Positions 1-10,007 are shown, counted from the first letter of the stretch. The stretch: DNA of 64,000 bases from Rhodomicrobium vannielii ATCC 17100 (GCF_000166055.1 NC_014664.1:3193501-3257500); one strand, 5' to 3'. The notes: generated from the letters alone by a model not told the origin. Program-made: numbers and translations.

Positions 1-867
1 TCGAAGAAGGCGCCGCCATCCGTTAACGGCGCGCTGGATGTGTCGACCGGTTCGGTCTCGCATGAGATCGTGCAGCAGTTCGAACCGGGTAACGGGCAGC
101 GCGAAAGCTTCGCCGATTGCGCGCATTGCCCCGAGATGGTTGTCATCCCCGCTGGCCAGGTAGTCGTTGGCGCGCGCCCCGAAAGCGCGGGCTATCGGCC
201 CGAGGAAGCTCCGGCCCATCGCGTCGTGCTCAAGAAGCCGCTAGCGGTCTCGAAGCGCGTGATTTCGGCCGGAAACTGGCGCGCCTGCGTGGACGCCGGT
301 GTGTGCCGTCTCACATTGTCGTCGCTTCTCGCGATCGGGCCGACCGTTCCTGCGACGCGCCTTACATGGTTCGACGCGAAGGGCTATGTCGACTGGCTGA
401 GCCAGATCACTGGGCGACGCTATCGGCTGCTCAGCGAGGCGGAATGGGAATACGCGTTGCGCGCGACCTCCGACCGCGACGGCTCGGAACGGTCGGAGCA
501 GGGGAGCCGCCCGCCGTTCGATCCGATGGCGGAACTCGGCGGCGGCGGGCCTTTCGGCCGCATGCGCTATGAACGCGCGAGCATGACGAGCGCGAATGCG
601 TGGGGCCTTTATACCGGCACGGTCTTCGAGTGGGTCGAGGATTGCTGGCACGCGAGCTACGACCGCGCGCCCGGCGATGGCGCGGCGTGGCTCTCTGCTT
701 CGGGTGGGGATTGCGCCTATCGCGTGGTGCGGGGGGCGACACGAGGCGACGCGGCCCGATTCTCGGCGCGCGCCCGGGAATTCGCCGACATCGGGGCGCC
801 GATGCTCGGCTTTCGCGTGGCGCGCGACATTCCGCAGCCAGCGAGAACGGCGCTCGGTGGGCCGTAG
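1..867 (+). CDS. SUMF1/FGE-sulfatase-fold protein, 5'-truncated by window edge
   Basis: The reading frame is open from base 1, so the true start lies upstream; the first in-window start-like codon is GTG at 40. The visible protein has the formylglycine-generating-enzyme fold signature: an N-terminal PAGQVVVGA stretch, a central ITGRRYRLLSEAEWEYALRA block, TGTVFEWVEDCWH, and a C-terminal RVVRGATRGD...GFRVAR block. In true sulfatase-modifying enzymes the RVxRGGSW region is followed by catalytic cysteines; here it reads RGATRGD with no cysteine, so sulfatase activation is unlikely. Such domains also occur in kinase-linked, lectin-like and regulatory proteins. The gene ends 22 bp before the convergent fnrL gene. 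The fold assignment is firm; the role is unknown, since the N-terminal part is missing. Confidence 0.85.
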   Translation, partial: SKKAPPSVNGALDVSTGSVSHEIVQQFEPGNGQRESFADCAHCPEMVVIPAGQVVVGARPESAGYRPEEAPAHRVVLKKPLAVSKRVISAGNWRACVDAGVCRLTLSSLLAIGPTVPATRLTWFDAKGYVDWLSQITGRRYRLLSEAEWEYALRATSDRDGSERSEQGSRPPFDPMAELGGGGPFGRMRYERASMTSANAWGLYTGTVFEWVEDCWHASYDRAPGDGAAWLSASGGDCAYRVVRGATRGDAARFSARAREFADIGAPMLGFRVARDIPQPARTALGGP

Positions 868-889
868 CGAGAGACTTCGCTCGAAACCC

Positions 890-1672
890 TCAATCCTCGG
901 CGGGAACGCTTCGCCGCGCTTTTGGTAAGGGCACCTTGGCAGGTGCGTCGTAGGCGGCTTCCTGAAGCCGCGCGAGGTCCGGGATCAGGATCTCACGATA
1001 ATTCACCAGTTCGATGACCCCTCGCGTCTTAAGTCGCGTGATCTGGCGGCTCACGGTCTCGATGGTGAGGCCCAGGCAATCGGAAATCTCGGCGCGCGAC
1101 AGCGGCAGAACGAAGTGAACCTCATCGCGCCTTTCAACGCGCGAGCACTCCATATTGGGCACGCGCTTCGCGATCATCAGAAGGAAGCTCGCCACGCGTT
1201 CTTCCGCCTTCTTGCGGGCAAGCAGGAGCATCCATTCCTGGCAGGCGTCGAGTTCGGTCAGGGTGTATTGAAAAAGCCGGTGCTCCAGCCCCGGGTGCTC
1301 GGCGAGCAAACGCTCGAACCCGGCCGTCGGGAAAACGCAGAGTTCCACGTCGGTTGCGGCTTCTGCAAAGTAGGGATTTTCCGCGCGGTAAGCCCTGCCG
1401 AGAAAGTCCGATGCGAACAACAGGCCGATGATGTGCTGCCGCCCGTCATCGAGCGTCTTCGTCAGCTTGACGACGCCGGACACGATGTTCGCAAAAACGG
1501 TCCGCGCCTGCCCTTCGCCGAGGATCATCTGGCCAGCAGGGACTACGCGGCTGCGCGCTATGCGATTTAGGCTCAGAATCTCCGTCGCGCTCAACGCGTC
1601 GCATATGGACCGATGCCTTATCGCGCAGGTTGTGCAGCGGCTTGCGTGGTCGATGGACGGAAATATTTCCAA
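890..1672 (-). CDS. fnrL: Crp/Fnr-family oxygen-sensing regulator (FnrL/AadR type)
   Basis: 260 aa. The N-terminus carries Cys13, Cys16 and Cys24 (C-x2-C-x7-C, the alphaproteobacterial spacing) and a central Cys112 (DVELCVF), the four ligands expected for an oxygen-labile [4Fe-4S] cluster. A cyclic-nucleotide-binding-like beta-roll follows, then a dimerisation helix (LLLARKKAEERVASFLL) and a C-terminal winged HTH with the recognition stretch LGLTIETVSRQITRLK, close to FNR's ETISR. The protein should activate or repress anaerobic genes from TTGAC/T-N4-G/ATCAA sites. Such a site lies 88 bp upstream of its ATG, in the gap to a divergent membrane protein gene, so autoregulation is plausible. The C-terminal tail of about 25 residues beyond the HTH is basic and unexplained. 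Confidence 0.93.
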   Translation of the reverse strand: MEIFPSIDHASRCTTCAIRHRSICDALSATEILSLNRIARSRVVPAGQMILGEGQARTVFANIVSGVVKLTKTLDDGRQHIIGLLFASDFLGRAYRAENPYFAEAATDVELCVFPTAGFERLLAEHPGLEHRLFQYTLTELDACQEWMLLLARKKAEERVASFLLMIAKRVPNMECSRVERRDEVHFVLPLSRAEISDCLGLTIETVSRQITRLKTRGVIELVNYREILIPDLARLQEAAYDAPAKVPLPKARRSVPAED

Positions 1673-1760
1673 GCGGATGGACGACCCTTCGGAAGGGGCT
1701 CCCTACGAAAAGCGGTTATCCAGAACCATCTTATCCCTGTGAGGATGATGGGGAAGAACT

Positions 1761-1774
1761 TTGACCTGTGTCAA
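1761..1774. promoter_or_regulatory. FNR/FixK-type operator, perfect palindrome
   Basis: TTGAC-CTGT-GTCAA is a perfect inverted repeat matching the Crp/Fnr consensus (TTGAY-N4-RTCAA). It lies between fnrL (minus strand, start 1672) and the DUF2189 gene (plus strand, ATG 1835). With its centre at 1767.5, a class II arrangement would place a transcript start near 1809 for the plus-strand gene; this is inferred geometry, not a mapped site. Confidence 0.8.
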
Positions 1775-1834
1775 ACGAGAAAAAAGGCCGCACCCATCTT
1801 TGCCATGAAATGGCCTGAAAAAGGGGAGTTCGCG

Positions 1835-2635
1835 ATGACGTCCACACATGATGATTCCGCTCCAGCTTCCAAAAGCGGCGACGCCGCTCCTGCCATTGTG
1901 CACGTCCCATTCGATGCCCCCTGGAACTGGCTGGCGGCGGGGTGGCGCGATCTTTGGGCAACGCCACAGATCAGCCTGATCTACGGCGCGGCGTTCGCTG
2001 GGATTGCCTGGTTTTTCCTGCTCGCCCTCGCGCTTTCGAGCGCGCTGCCGGTGATCCTGCCGCTTGCCGGGGGCTTCCTCCTCCTGGGGCCGGTGCTCGC
2101 AGTCGGGCTTTACGAAATCAGCCGCAGGCGAGAGCGCGGGGAGACGACGTCCTGGGCCGATATCTCGGCCGTGGTCCGCGAAAACGGCTCGCGCCTTGCA
2201 CTTTTTGGTGTGGCGCTGCTGCTCCTCTTTATCTTCTGGATGCGCGTCGCGTTTCTGCTGTTCATGTTGTTTTTCGGTGCGGTGAGTTATCCGTCCGCCG
2301 AAACACTGGTCTCTACGCTCCTCTTCACCTGGCACGGGCTCGGCCTTGCAATTGTCGGAACGGCTGTTGGGGCGCTTTTCGCGCTCGTCGCCTATGCGAT
2401 CTCGGCGATTTCGGTGCCGATGCTGCTCGACCGCCACGTGGATGTCGTGACGGCGATCATCCAGAGCGTGCAGGCCGTGCGGACCAACCCCCAAGCGATG
2501 CTTCTCTGGGCGGCTCTTATCCTCGGAATCGTCACGCTCGGCTGCTTGACCCTCTTCGTCGGCCTTGCGATCGCGTTCCCGCTGGTCGGTCACGCGAGTT
2601 GGCACGCTTACCGAGAACTCACCGGTACGCGGTAA
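1835..2635 (+). CDS. DUF2189 family integral membrane protein
   Basis: 266 aa from ATG 1835, chosen because GGGGAG lies about 8 bases upstream; the frame is open further upstream but lacks a better site. The first 30 residues are polar, followed by several hydrophobic segments (around ISLIYGAAFAGIAWFFLLAL, GGFLLLGPVLAVGLYEISRR, ALFGVALLLLFIFWMRVAFL, and two further C-terminal pairs), so about six membrane passes. The GP-x3-GLYE-x-SRR motif after the second hydrophobic segment is typical of DUF2189 proteins. These are alphaproteobacterial inner-membrane proteins of unknown activity, often near cytochrome oxidase or Fnr-controlled genes. The FNR-type box 61 bp upstream suggests induction at low oxygen (inference). 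Confidence 0.85.
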   Translation: MTSTHDDSAPASKSGDAAPAIVHVPFDAPWNWLAAGWRDLWATPQISLIYGAAFAGIAWFFLLALALSSALPVILPLAGGFLLLGPVLAVGLYEISRRRERGETTSWADISAVVRENGSRLALFGVALLLLFIFWMRVAFLLFMLFFGAVSYPSAETLVSTLLFTWHGLGLAIVGTAVGALFALVAYAISAISVPMLLDRHVDVVTAIIQSVQAVRTNPQAMLLWAALILGIVTLGCLTLFVGLAIAFPLVGHASWHAYRELTGTR

Positions 2636-2738
2636 AGTTGGATACAAAGAGACGGTTGTCTTGCCGCAAAAGACTCTATAGGTCCGCACTCGGGCAATTC
2701 GTCGCGCGCGCGTTTTGGCACGCTCGCAAGCGATTGAA

Positions 2739-4043
2739 ATGCCGAAAGCCTACCGATTTGAAATTTTTACGCCAACGATATCTGATGAGGGCGCTTTGAC
2801 TTTCCGGCTTCGCAAGACGCGTCGTTTGCTGTGGGCGCTTCTCCCCATCGTTTCCGCTTTAGCTGCTCCCGAGGGCGCCGTGGCCCAGGCTCCCGGAGCG
2901 GGGCCGCCTGCTGTCGGCGTGGTACGCGTGGAAGAACAGCCGCTGACCCAAACCAGCGAATTTCTCGGGCGCATTCAGGCGACAGATCGCGTGAATATCG
3001 TAGCGCGCGTGTCGGGCTTTCTGGAGAAGCGCTTCTTCGAGGAAGGGTCCGAAGTCAAGAAGGGCGAACCGCTCTATCGCATCGAGCAGCCGCCTTTCAA
3101 GGCCGAGGTGGACGCGCGGCGTGCCGTTGTGGACCAATTGAAGGCGCAGCTCGAAAATGCGAAGCTGACGCTCGACCGCGCGAAATCGCTGCTTGGCGGC
3201 CCCGCCGGCCAGCAATCCGCTTACGACAGCGCGCTCGCACAGCAGCGGAGCTTCGCTGCGCAGGTGCTCGGCGCTCAGGCGCAATTGCAGACGGCGGAAA
3301 TCAATCTCGGCTACACCGACATCGTCGCGCCGATCACCGGCAAGATCGGCCGCACCGCGATCACCGAGGGCAACTATGTGACGCCAAGCTCGGGGACGCT
3401 GACGACCATTGTCAGCCAGGACCCGATGTATGTCGTCTTCCCGGTTGCGGTACGCGCGGTCAATGAACTGGTCGCGCGCTATGCGACGCGGGGCGGCTTC
3501 GAGGCTGTTCGCATCAAGCTCAGGCTGCCCGATGGGCGCATCTACGAAAAGGAAGGCGAGGTCAACTTCGTCGACAACACCGTGTCGACCGACACCGACA
3601 CGATCATCCTTCGCGGTACGATTCCCAATCCACAACTGACGATTTCAAAGGGCGTGGCCATCCGTACGCTCTCGGATGGCGAATTCGTGCGCGTGATCCT
3701 CGAAGGCGTTCAACCCGTTCAGGCGGTGGCGGTCCCACGTGCCGCCGTGCTGACCGACCAGCAGGGCGATTACGTCTTTGTGATCGGCGCCGACAACAAG
3801 GCCGAGCTGCGCCGCATCGAACTCGGGCAGACGACGGGCGCGACAGCCTTCGTCCTCAAAGGGTTGACGAAGGGCGAAAACATCGTGGTCGAGGGGCTGC
3901 AACGCGTGAAACCAGGCCAGCCGGTTCTGCCGGGACCGCCAGCGCCGCAGCCGGGCGCGCCGTTGAACGCCACGCAGCCAGCCTCCGCGAATGGCGCTCC
4001 CGCCGCTCCGGCAACCAAGAAGCCCGACGACGGGAAGCGGTGA
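2739..4043 (+). CDS. RND efflux periplasmic adaptor (HlyD/AcrA family)
   Basis: About 434 aa from ATG 2739; the frame is open further upstream, and a TTG at 2796 behind GATGAGGG would give a more typical signal peptide ([20 protein letters not shown], cleavage near AVAQ). The mature part has the AcrA/MexE order: lipoyl-like half ([26 protein letters not shown]), an alpha-helical hairpin ([21 protein letters not shown]), the second lipoyl half ([20 protein letters not shown]), then beta-barrel and membrane-proximal domains. The C-terminal 40 residues are Pro/Ala rich. It should bridge the inner-membrane pump encoded immediately downstream to an outer-membrane channel that is not in this window. 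No lipobox cysteine is visible, so a cleaved or anchored signal rather than lipidation is likely. Confidence 0.93.
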   Translation: MPKAYRFEIFTPTISDEGALTFRLRKTRRLLWALLPIVSALAAPEGAVAQAPGAGPPAVGVVRVEEQPLTQTSEFLGRIQATDRVNIVARVSGFLEKRFFEEGSEVKKGEPLYRIEQPPFKAEVDARRAVVDQLKAQLENAKLTLDRAKSLLGGPAGQQSAYDSALAQQRSFAAQVLGAQAQLQTAEINLGYTDIVAPITGKIGRTAITEGNYVTPSSGTLTTIVSQDPMYVVFPVAVRAVNELVARYATRGGFEAVRIKLRLPDGRIYEKEGEVNFVDNTVSTDTDTIILRGTIPNPQLTISKGVAIRTLSDGEFVRVILEGVQPVQAVAVPRAAVLTDQQGDYVFVIGADNKAELRRIELGQTTGATAFVLKGLTKGENIVVEGLQRVKPGQPVLPGPPAPQPGAPLNATQPASANGAPAAPATKKPDDGKR

Positions 4044-4047
4044 TTCC

Positions 4048-7000
4048 ATGATTTCTTCGGTCTTCATCGACAGGCCACGCCTCGCGATCGTCTTGTCGAT
4101 CGTGATAACGATCGCGGGCATTCTCGGCCTCATCAATCTCCCCGTATCGCAGTTCCCGGACATCGTGCCGCCGCAGGTGCAGGTCACAGCGAACTATCCG
4201 GGCGCGTCGGCTGAAGTGGTCGAGACCAGCGTGGCGCAGCCGCTGGAAGCGCAGATGGTCGGCGTCGACAAGATGCTGTACATGAAGTCGAACAGCGCGA
4301 ACGACGGCACCTATACACTGACGCTCACGTTCGAGCTCGGCACGAATCCCGACATCAACACCGTTAACGTAACGAACCGCGTGCAGTCTGCGCAGTCGCA
4401 ACTGCCGGAGATCGTGACGCGGCAAGGCGTGATAACGCGCAAGCGCTCGTCCGCCGTGCTTCAGTTCATGATGCTCTACAGCGAGACCGGCGAACAAGAC
4501 CCGCTTTTCATCACGAACTACGCCACAATCAACGTGCTGGACGAGATCGCGCGCACGCCGGGCGTCGGTCAGGCCTCGCTGTTCGGCAGGCTCAACTATT
4601 CGATGCGCATCTGGTTCGACATCGAGCGGCTCGTGAGCCTCAACCTCATGCCGTCCGACGTGATCCGGGCCATCCAGGCGCAGAACATTCAGGCCCCGGT
4701 CGGCCGCGTCGGCGCAAGGCCGATCAGTCCCGATCAGCAATTCCAGATGAACCTGCAAACGCAGGGCCGCCTGTCGACACCCGAGCAGTTCGGCTCGATC
4801 ATCCTTCGCGCGAATCCCGACGGATCTGTGCTGCGCGTCCGCGACGTCGCGCAGGTGCAACTCGGCGCGCAGAACGAGGATTCGGAAAGCCGGCTCAGCG
4901 GCAAGCCCGCCGTGGCCATGGGCATCTACCTTGCGCCGGGTGCGAACGCCGTGGCAACGGCTGCCCGCGTCAACGCGACGATGGAGAAGTTGAAGCCCCG
5001 CTTTCCGCAAGGCCTGAATTATCTCGTCGTCTTCGATTCGACGACCTTCATTTCCGACACCATCCACGAAGTCCTAAAGACGATCATAGAAGCCTTCATC
5101 CTGGTGGTGATTGTCGTCTTCCTGTTCCTCGGGAACCTCAAGGCGACGATCATTCCCGCCATTGCGGTACCAGTCAGCCTTGTGGGCACGTTCGCCTTCC
5201 TTCTTCTCCTCGGATACTCGGCTAACACGATTTCGTTGCTGGCTCTCGTGATAGCCATCGGCATCGTGGTGGACGACGCCATCGTCGTGGTGGAGAACGT
5301 CGAGCGCGTTATGGAGGAGGAGCCGGACCTGTCACCGGCCGACGCCACCAAAAAGGCGATGAACCAGATCACGGGGCCGATCATCGCGATCACCCTCGTG
5401 CTGCTCTCGGTGTTCGTCCCGACCGCGTTCCTGCCCGGCATCACGGGACAGTTGTTCCGGCAGTTCGCCGTGACAATCTCCATCGCAATGCTGATTTCGG
5501 CCATCGTCGCGTTGACGTTGTCGCCCGCGCTCTGCCGCGTATTCCTCAGGCCCGCCGCAAAACAAGGCGTCATGGGCTGGGTCATGAGACGCATCGACAA
5601 CACGCGCGATTCCTATGCCTGGGTGGTGACACGCCTTGTGCGTGTTGCGGTCGTCTCGCTGTTCATTATCGGCGGCTTTGCGGCTGGCGCCTACTTCCTG
5701 TCGCTCAAGACGCCGACGGGCTTCCTGCCCGAAGAAGATCAGGGCGCGTTCTTCATCGTGATCCAGCTTCCGAATGGCGCTTCCGTGTCGCGTACGACGG
5801 AGGTGGCCAAACAGGTTGAAGGGATGATGCTGAAGCAACCGCAGGTCTATCAGACCTTTTCGGTGATCGGCTTCTCGTTCCTCGATCAGAGCGCGGCGTC
5901 GAACTCCGCCTTCATGGTGGTCAGGCTCAAACCGTTCGCCGATCGACCCGGACCCGAGAACTCGGTTCAGACGCTGATGCGCAAGACGTTCGCGATGACG
6001 CAAGGCATCCGCACGGCGAACATCTTCGCATTCAACGTGCCGCCGATCATCGGCTTGTCGACCAGCGGCGGCTTCGAATATCAGCTCGAAGCGCTCGAAG
6101 GTCAGGATCCCGCGAAAATCGGCAGTGTGATGGGCGGGCTTCTTGCGGCCGCGAATCAGGATCCGCGCCTTTCCCGTGTATTCTCGACGTTCACGGCCAA
6201 CAATCCGTCCATCTTCCTCGACATCGACCGCGACAAGGCGCAGACGCTCGGCATCAACATCAACGACATCTTCACCGCGCTACAGGCGACGCTCGGCGGC
6301 ATCTACGTCAATGACTTCAACATGTTTGGCCGAACGTGGCAGGTGAATATCCAGGGCATCGCCGAGAATCGAACCGATCTCGAATCGCTCTGGCGGATCT
6401 ACATCCGCAACAACAAGGGTGCCGTGGTGCCGCTTCAGGCCATCGCGTCGGCCCGGATCGTGGTCGGCCCGCAGGTCATATCGCGCTACAATAACTATCG
6501 CTCGGTCTCGATCACGGGCAGCCCGGCTCCTGGTGTCTCGTCGGGCACCGCGCTCGCGGCGATGGATGAAGTGTCGAAGAAGACGCTGCCGAACGGGTTC
6601 TCCTACGAATGGACTGGCACGGCATATCAGGAGCATGAGGCTTCGGGGCAGACTGGCGTCATTCTCGCGCTGGCGCTGCTGTTCGCCTACCTGTTCCTCG
6701 TCGGCCTCTACGAAAGCTGGTCGATCCCGATATCGGTGATCCTCTCCATTGCGGTCGCGATCCTCGGCGCGATGTCGGGCATTCTGATTGCCGGGCTGAC
6801 GCTCGATCTTTACGCGCAGATCGGTCTCGTGGTGCTTGTCGCGCTCGCGGCAAAGAACGCGATCCTGATCGTGGAATTCGCGAAGGAAGAGCACGACAAG
6901 GGCGTTCCGATCATGGAATCCGCCGTGCGCGGCGCGCGGACAAGGTTCCGCGCCGTGATGATGACGTCCATCGCCTTCATCCTCGGGCTATATCCGCTGG

Positions 7001-7212
7001 TGGTGGCGACGGGCGCGGCGATGGTCACGCGGCGCGATGTGGGCACGCCCGTGTTCGCGGGCATGCTGGCGGCGAGCTTCGTTGGCATCCTCATCATTCC
7101 GATGCTGTATGTGGTGTTTCAGTCGGTGCGCGAGCGGGTGAAGAAGCGGCTGCTCGGCTCGGCCTACGAGCGGCAGACTCCTCATCCGCCGGACGAGCAA
7201 CCAGCGGCATAG
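4048..7212 (+). CDS. RND efflux transporter, HAE1 (AcrB/MexF-like)
   Basis: 1054 aa from ATG 4048, four bases after the adaptor stop. It begins [20 protein letters not shown], the usual HAE1 N-terminus. TM4 contains the proton-relay pair Asp409-Asp410 ([18 protein letters not shown]), and TM10 keeps the relay lysine ([15 protein letters not shown]). Two large periplasmic loops follow TM1 and TM7 as in AcrB. Substrates are most likely hydrophobic drugs or other amphiphiles, exported with proton influx. The pump and adaptor form a two-gene operon closed by a terminator; no regulator or outer-membrane factor is adjacent, so the channel is probably shared (TolC-like). Length and motifs look intact. 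Confidence 0.95.
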   Translation: MISSVFIDRPRLAIVLSIVITIAGILGLINLPVSQFPDIVPPQVQVTANYPGASAEVVETSVAQPLEAQMVGVDKMLYMKSNSANDGTYTLTLTFELGTNPDINTVNVTNRVQSAQSQLPEIVTRQGVITRKRSSAVLQFMMLYSETGEQDPLFITNYATINVLDEIARTPGVGQASLFGRLNYSMRIWFDIERLVSLNLMPSDVIRAIQAQNIQAPVGRVGARPISPDQQFQMNLQTQGRLSTPEQFGSIILRANPDGSVLRVRDVAQVQLGAQNEDSESRLSGKPAVAMGIYLAPGANAVATAARVNATMEKLKPRFPQGLNYLVVFDSTTFISDTIHEVLKTIIEAFILVVIVVFLFLGNLKATIIPAIAVPVSLVGTFAFLLLLGYSANTISLLALVIAIGIVVDDAIVVVENVERVMEEEPDLSPADATKKAMNQITGPIIAITLVLLSVFVPTAFLPGITGQLFRQFAVTISIAMLISAIVALTLSPALCRVFLRPAAKQGVMGWVMRRIDNTRDSYAWVVTRLVRVAVVSLFIIGGFAAGAYFLSLKTPTGFLPEEDQGAFFIVIQLPNGASVSRTTEVAKQVEGMMLKQPQVYQTFSVIGFSFLDQSAASNSAFMVVRLKPFADRPGPENSVQTLMRKTFAMTQGIRTANIFAFNVPPIIGLSTSGGFEYQLEALEGQDPAKIGSVMGGLLAAANQDPRLSRVFSTFTANNPSIFLDIDRDKAQTLGININDIFTALQATLGGIYVNDFNMFGRTWQVNIQGIAENRTDLESLWRIYIRNNKGAVVPLQAIASARIVVGPQVISRYNNYRSVSITGSPAPGVSSGTALAAMDEVSKKTLPNGFSYEWTGTAYQEHEASGQTGVILALALLFAYLFLVGLYESWSIPISVILSIAVAILGAMSGILIAGLTLDLYAQIGLVVLVALAAKNAILIVEFAKEEHDKGVPIMESAVRGARTRFRAVMMTSIAFILGLYPLVVATGAAMVTRRDVGTPVFAGMLAASFVGILIIPMLYVVFQSVRERVKKRLLGSAYERQTPHPPDEQPAA

Positions 7213-7225
7213 CGCTCGCCTCTCG

Positions 7226-7256
7226 AATGGCCGGGGTTTTGCCCGGCCATTTCTTT
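7226..7256 (+). terminator. Rho-independent terminator after RND operon
   Basis: A 10-bp perfect stem AATGGCCGGG (7226-7235) pairs with CCCGGCCATT (7242-7251) around a GTTTTG loop, followed by a T-rich run. It lies 13 bp after the pump stop codon and before ubiT. Confidence 0.85.
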
Positions 7257-7352
7257 GGCTGAATGCGGTCGACAAAATGCCACCCCCGCTTCCAGATGAC
7301 GCGCCGCGTTTCGGCTTGACCGTTGATCGATCTTTACTCATCATCCGGCCCC

Positions 7353-8048
7353 ATGAAGCCATCGAATTTGCCGGCGCCCCTCGTTCGCGGCGCCATGACC
7401 GTCGCGCCGCCCTTTGTGCTGGCGCGCGCTATCGACGCACTCCTGCGCAAGATGGAGCGCGCACACCCGCGCCTGTTCAAGAATCTGGCGCGGCTGAAGC
7501 CCTATGTGATCCACGTCGAGCCATCGGATCTGCCGCACCGCTTCGCGCTGAAGTTCGGCGGCGACGAGAAGGCGTTCGTGCGTCTCCTCGATCCGCGAGA
7601 CGAAACGCCCGGCGACGCCTGCATCAAGGGCAACATCGACGTTCTCCTGAACCTGCTTCAGGGCCGCATCGATGGCGACGCACTGTTCTTCACGCGCGGC
7701 CTCGTCATTGCGGGCGACACGGCCGCCGTGGTCGCGCTGCGCAACACGCTCGACCGTGAGGAAATCGATCTGTTCGCTGACGTCACCTCGATGTTCGGCC
7801 CGCTTCAGAAGCCCGCCGAGCGCGCGCTGACCGCTATCGGACGAGCCCGCGAAGCCGCGCGCCATCGCGCCGCCGAGTTCATCGATTCCCTTCGCGACGA
7901 CAAGACGGCGGACGCAGCGGCCCCAGCTTGGGCCAACGAACGCGACGCCCTCAAAGCCGAACTCAAAACGCTCCAAACCCGCATCGCCAAGCTCGAAGTG
8001 CGGGAGAAGCTCGCGAAAGGGGCGAGCCAGGATCCGGCACACTCATGA
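7353..8048 (+). CDS. ubiT: Ubiquinone anaerobic biosynthesis accessory factor UbiT (SCP2 domain)
   Basis: 231 aa from ATG 7353. The central part (about residues 45-150: PHRFALKFGGDEKAFVRLLD, CIKGNIDVLLNLLQGRIDGDALFF, GLVIAGDTAAVVALRNTLD) is an SCP2 sterol-carrier-like lipid-binding domain. Identity rests on this plus direct linkage to ubiU and ubiV, the diagnostic set for oxygen-independent ubiquinone synthesis, in which UbiT is thought to hold the hydrophobic polyprenyl intermediate. It is longer than the E. coli protein (about 170 aa) because of a charged, coiled-coil-like C-terminus (about residues 185-225, ERDALKAELKTLQTRIAKLE). Its stop overlaps the ubiU start, so translation is probably coupled. 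Confidence 0.9.
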   Translation: MKPSNLPAPLVRGAMTVAPPFVLARAIDALLRKMERAHPRLFKNLARLKPYVIHVEPSDLPHRFALKFGGDEKAFVRLLDPRDETPGDACIKGNIDVLLNLLQGRIDGDALFFTRGLVIAGDTAAVVALRNTLDREEIDLFADVTSMFGPLQKPAERALTAIGRAREAARHRAAEFIDSLRDDKTADAAAPAWANERDALKAELKTLQTRIAKLEVREKLAKGASQDPAHS

Positions 8049-9037
8049 CACACCATTCCCTTGAACTTCTCAGCCCCGCCGGCAATCCGGCCGCCCTCCG
8101 GGCGGCCATCGAAGCTGGCGCGGACGCCGTCTATTGCGGCTTTGCCGACCGAACCAACGCGCGCAACTATCCCGGCCTGAATTTCGACGTGGACGAGATG
8201 GTCGAAGGCGTGGCTTTCGCCCATTCGAAGGGCGCGAAGGTGCTGGTCGCCATCAACACGTTCCCGCCCGCTGGCGAGATGAAGTCGTGGAAAGACGCCA
8301 TCGACAACGCCGCCATGGCGGGCGCTGACGCCGTCATCCTCGCCGACATCGGCGTGCTCGACTATGCCGCGAACAAGCATCCGAACCTGCGCCGCCATCT
8401 GTCCGTGCAGGCGTCCGCCGCGAACCCGCTTTCCATCAACTACTATCGCGACCAGTTCGGCGTGAAGCGCGTGGTGCTGCCGCGCATCCTCTCCGTCGAC
8501 GAGGTGGCGTTCGTGGCGAAAGAAACGGGCATGGAAATCGAGGTGTTCGGCTACGGCTCCGTGGGGCCGATGTCCGAAGGCCGCTGCTTCCTCTCCTCCT
8601 ACATGACCGGCCTTTCCCCGACGAGCGAAGGCGCCTGCGCGCCCGCGAGCCACGTCACCTACAAAGAAGAGGGCGACTTCGTGCTGTCCTGCCTCGGCGA
8701 TGTCGTGCTGAACCGCGTCGCCAAGGGCGAGGGCGCCGCCTATCCGACGCCGTGCAAGGCGCGCTACGTCGCCTGCGGCAAGGCGGGCTACATCTTCGAG
8801 GAGCCGATTGCGCTGAACGCGCTCGACATCCTCCCCGAGCTGAAGAAGGCCGGTGTGACGGCCCTGAAGATCGAAGGCCGCCAGAGAAGCAAGGCCTACG
8901 TGGCCGAAGTGGTGAGCGCGTTCCGCAAGGCGCTCGACGCGGTGGAAACGGGCGAGACGCGTTCGACTGACGACCTCAGCGACCTCTCAGAGGGCGGCCG
9001 TCAGACGTTCGGCGCGTACAAGAAGGGCTGGCGCTGA
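8045..9037 (+). CDS. ubiU: Ubiquinone anaerobic hydroxylation protein UbiU (peptidase U32 family)
   Basis: 330 aa, almost exactly the E. coli UbiU length. ATG 8045 overlaps the ubiT stop (ATGA). The U32 signature is clear: ELLSPAGNPAALRAAIEAGADAVYCG at the N-terminus, a TIM-barrel-like core, and the cysteine-bearing GRCFLSSYMTG segment. Cys181, Cys198, Cys237 and Cys244 are candidates for the four [4Fe-4S] ligands, though which four are used cannot be decided here. With UbiV it forms the heterodimer that hydroxylates ubiquinone precursors without O2, using prephenate as oxygen donor in the systems studied. Despite the family name, no protease function is expected. Confidence 0.93.
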   Translation: MTHHSLELLSPAGNPAALRAAIEAGADAVYCGFADRTNARNYPGLNFDVDEMVEGVAFAHSKGAKVLVAINTFPPAGEMKSWKDAIDNAAMAGADAVILADIGVLDYAANKHPNLRRHLSVQASAANPLSINYYRDQFGVKRVVLPRILSVDEVAFVAKETGMEIEVFGYGSVGPMSEGRCFLSSYMTGLSPTSEGACAPASHVTYKEEGDFVLSCLGDVVLNRVAKGEGAAYPTPCKARYVACGKAGYIFEEPIALNALDILPELKKAGVTALKIEGRQRSKAYVAEVVSAFRKALDAVETGETRSTDDLSDLSEGGRQTFGAYKKGWR

Positions 9038-9957
9038 TGCCAAACGAAAACGCACAGACGGCCAAGCTGACGCTTGGGCCGCTCCTCCACCATTGGACGC
9101 CGGAAGCGCGCCGCGACTTCTACTTCCGCGCCGCCGACGAGATGCCGGTCGACTCCGTCTATCTCGGCGAAGTGATCTGCTCGAAGCGCGAGCCGTTCTT
9201 TCAGGATCATCTCCCGGAAGTCATCGACCGGCTGAAATCCGCGGGCAAGGAAGTGGTGATGTCCACGCTGGCGCTCGTCACGCAGCCGCGCGAGGTCAAG
9301 GCGATCCGCGAGGCCGCCGACGCCGACCTGATCGTGGAAGCGAACGACGTCGCATGCCTCGAAGCGCTGCATGGCCGCCCGCATATCATTGGCCCGTTCA
9401 TCAACGTGTTCAACGAGGGCGCGCGCGACTTCGTGGCGAAGAACGGCGCGTTCCGCGTGGTGCTGCCCGTGGAAGCGCCCGCCACCTCGATCAAGGTGCT
9501 GGCCGACAACGCAGGCAAGCTCGAAATCGAGGTGCTGGTTTTCGGCAAGCAGACGCTGTCGATCGCGATGCGCTGCTATCATGCGCGCGCCAACGGCCTC
9601 ACCAAGGACTCGTGCCAGTTCGTTTGCGGCCTTGATCCGAACGGCCTCAACGCAACGACCGTGACCGGCGACGACATTCTCACCATCAACGGCACGTCGA
9701 CGATGTCGAACGGCTATGGCGTGCTGCTGCACGAGCTCGATGCGCTGCGCACGATGGGCGTGACGCATTTCCGCCTCTCGCCGCAGGCTGTCGATATGGT
9801 CGAAGTCGCGCGCCTGTTCCGCGACACGCTCGACGGCAAGCTCGCGCCCGCGGAAGCCGAGGCGAAGCTTCGTCCGCTCACCGAACCTGTGCCATACGTG
9901 AACGGCTTCTATTATGGCCGCGTCGGCCTGTCATGGAACGACCGCCACGCCGCCTGA
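9037..9957 (+). CDS. ubiV: Ubiquinone anaerobic hydroxylation protein UbiV (peptidase U32 family)
   Basis: 306 aa; the ATG shares one base with the ubiU stop (TGATG). Four cysteines stand where the cluster ligands are expected: Cys48, Cys180, Cys193 and Cys197 (AMRCYHAR then DSCQFVCGLD); the last three have the same numbers as the ligands reported for the E. coli protein. The family core (LGPLLHHWTPEARRDFYFRA, VYLGEVICSKREPF) is intact. Together ubiT-ubiU-ubiV form a tight three-gene operon for ubiquinone production during anaerobic or photosynthetic growth. The gene is followed after about 25 bp by a hairpin and the convergent sulfurtransferase gene. Confidence 0.93.
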   Translation: MPNENAQTAKLTLGPLLHHWTPEARRDFYFRAADEMPVDSVYLGEVICSKREPFFQDHLPEVIDRLKSAGKEVVMSTLALVTQPREVKAIREAADADLIVEANDVACLEALHGRPHIIGPFINVFNEGARDFVAKNGAFRVVLPVEAPATSIKVLADNAGKLEIEVLVFGKQTLSIAMRCYHARANGLTKDSCQFVCGLDPNGLNATTVTGDDILTINGTSTMSNGYGVLLHELDALRTMGVTHFRLSPQAVDMVEVARLFRDTLDGKLAPAEAEAKLRPLTEPVPYVNGFYYGRVGLSWNDRHAA

Positions 9958-9982
9958 GGCGACGTGGTGAATGCTGCGCGTT

Positions 9983-10007
9983 GACGGCGCCGCTAAAGCG
10001 GCCCGTC
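9983..10007. terminator. Hairpin between convergent ubiV and sulfurtransferase genes
   Basis: GACGG-c-GCCGC pairs with GCGGC-CCGTC around a TAAA loop, giving 10 bp with one bulged C. It sits in the 61-bp gap between two convergent stop codons, which suits a bidirectional terminator, but no clear T-run follows on either strand. Confidence 0.5.

Noticed and set aside
7316-7330. Possible FNR half-site TTGACCGTTGATC upstream of ubiT
   Set aside because: Only the left half fits; the right half does not give GTCAA or ATCAA at the correct spacing.
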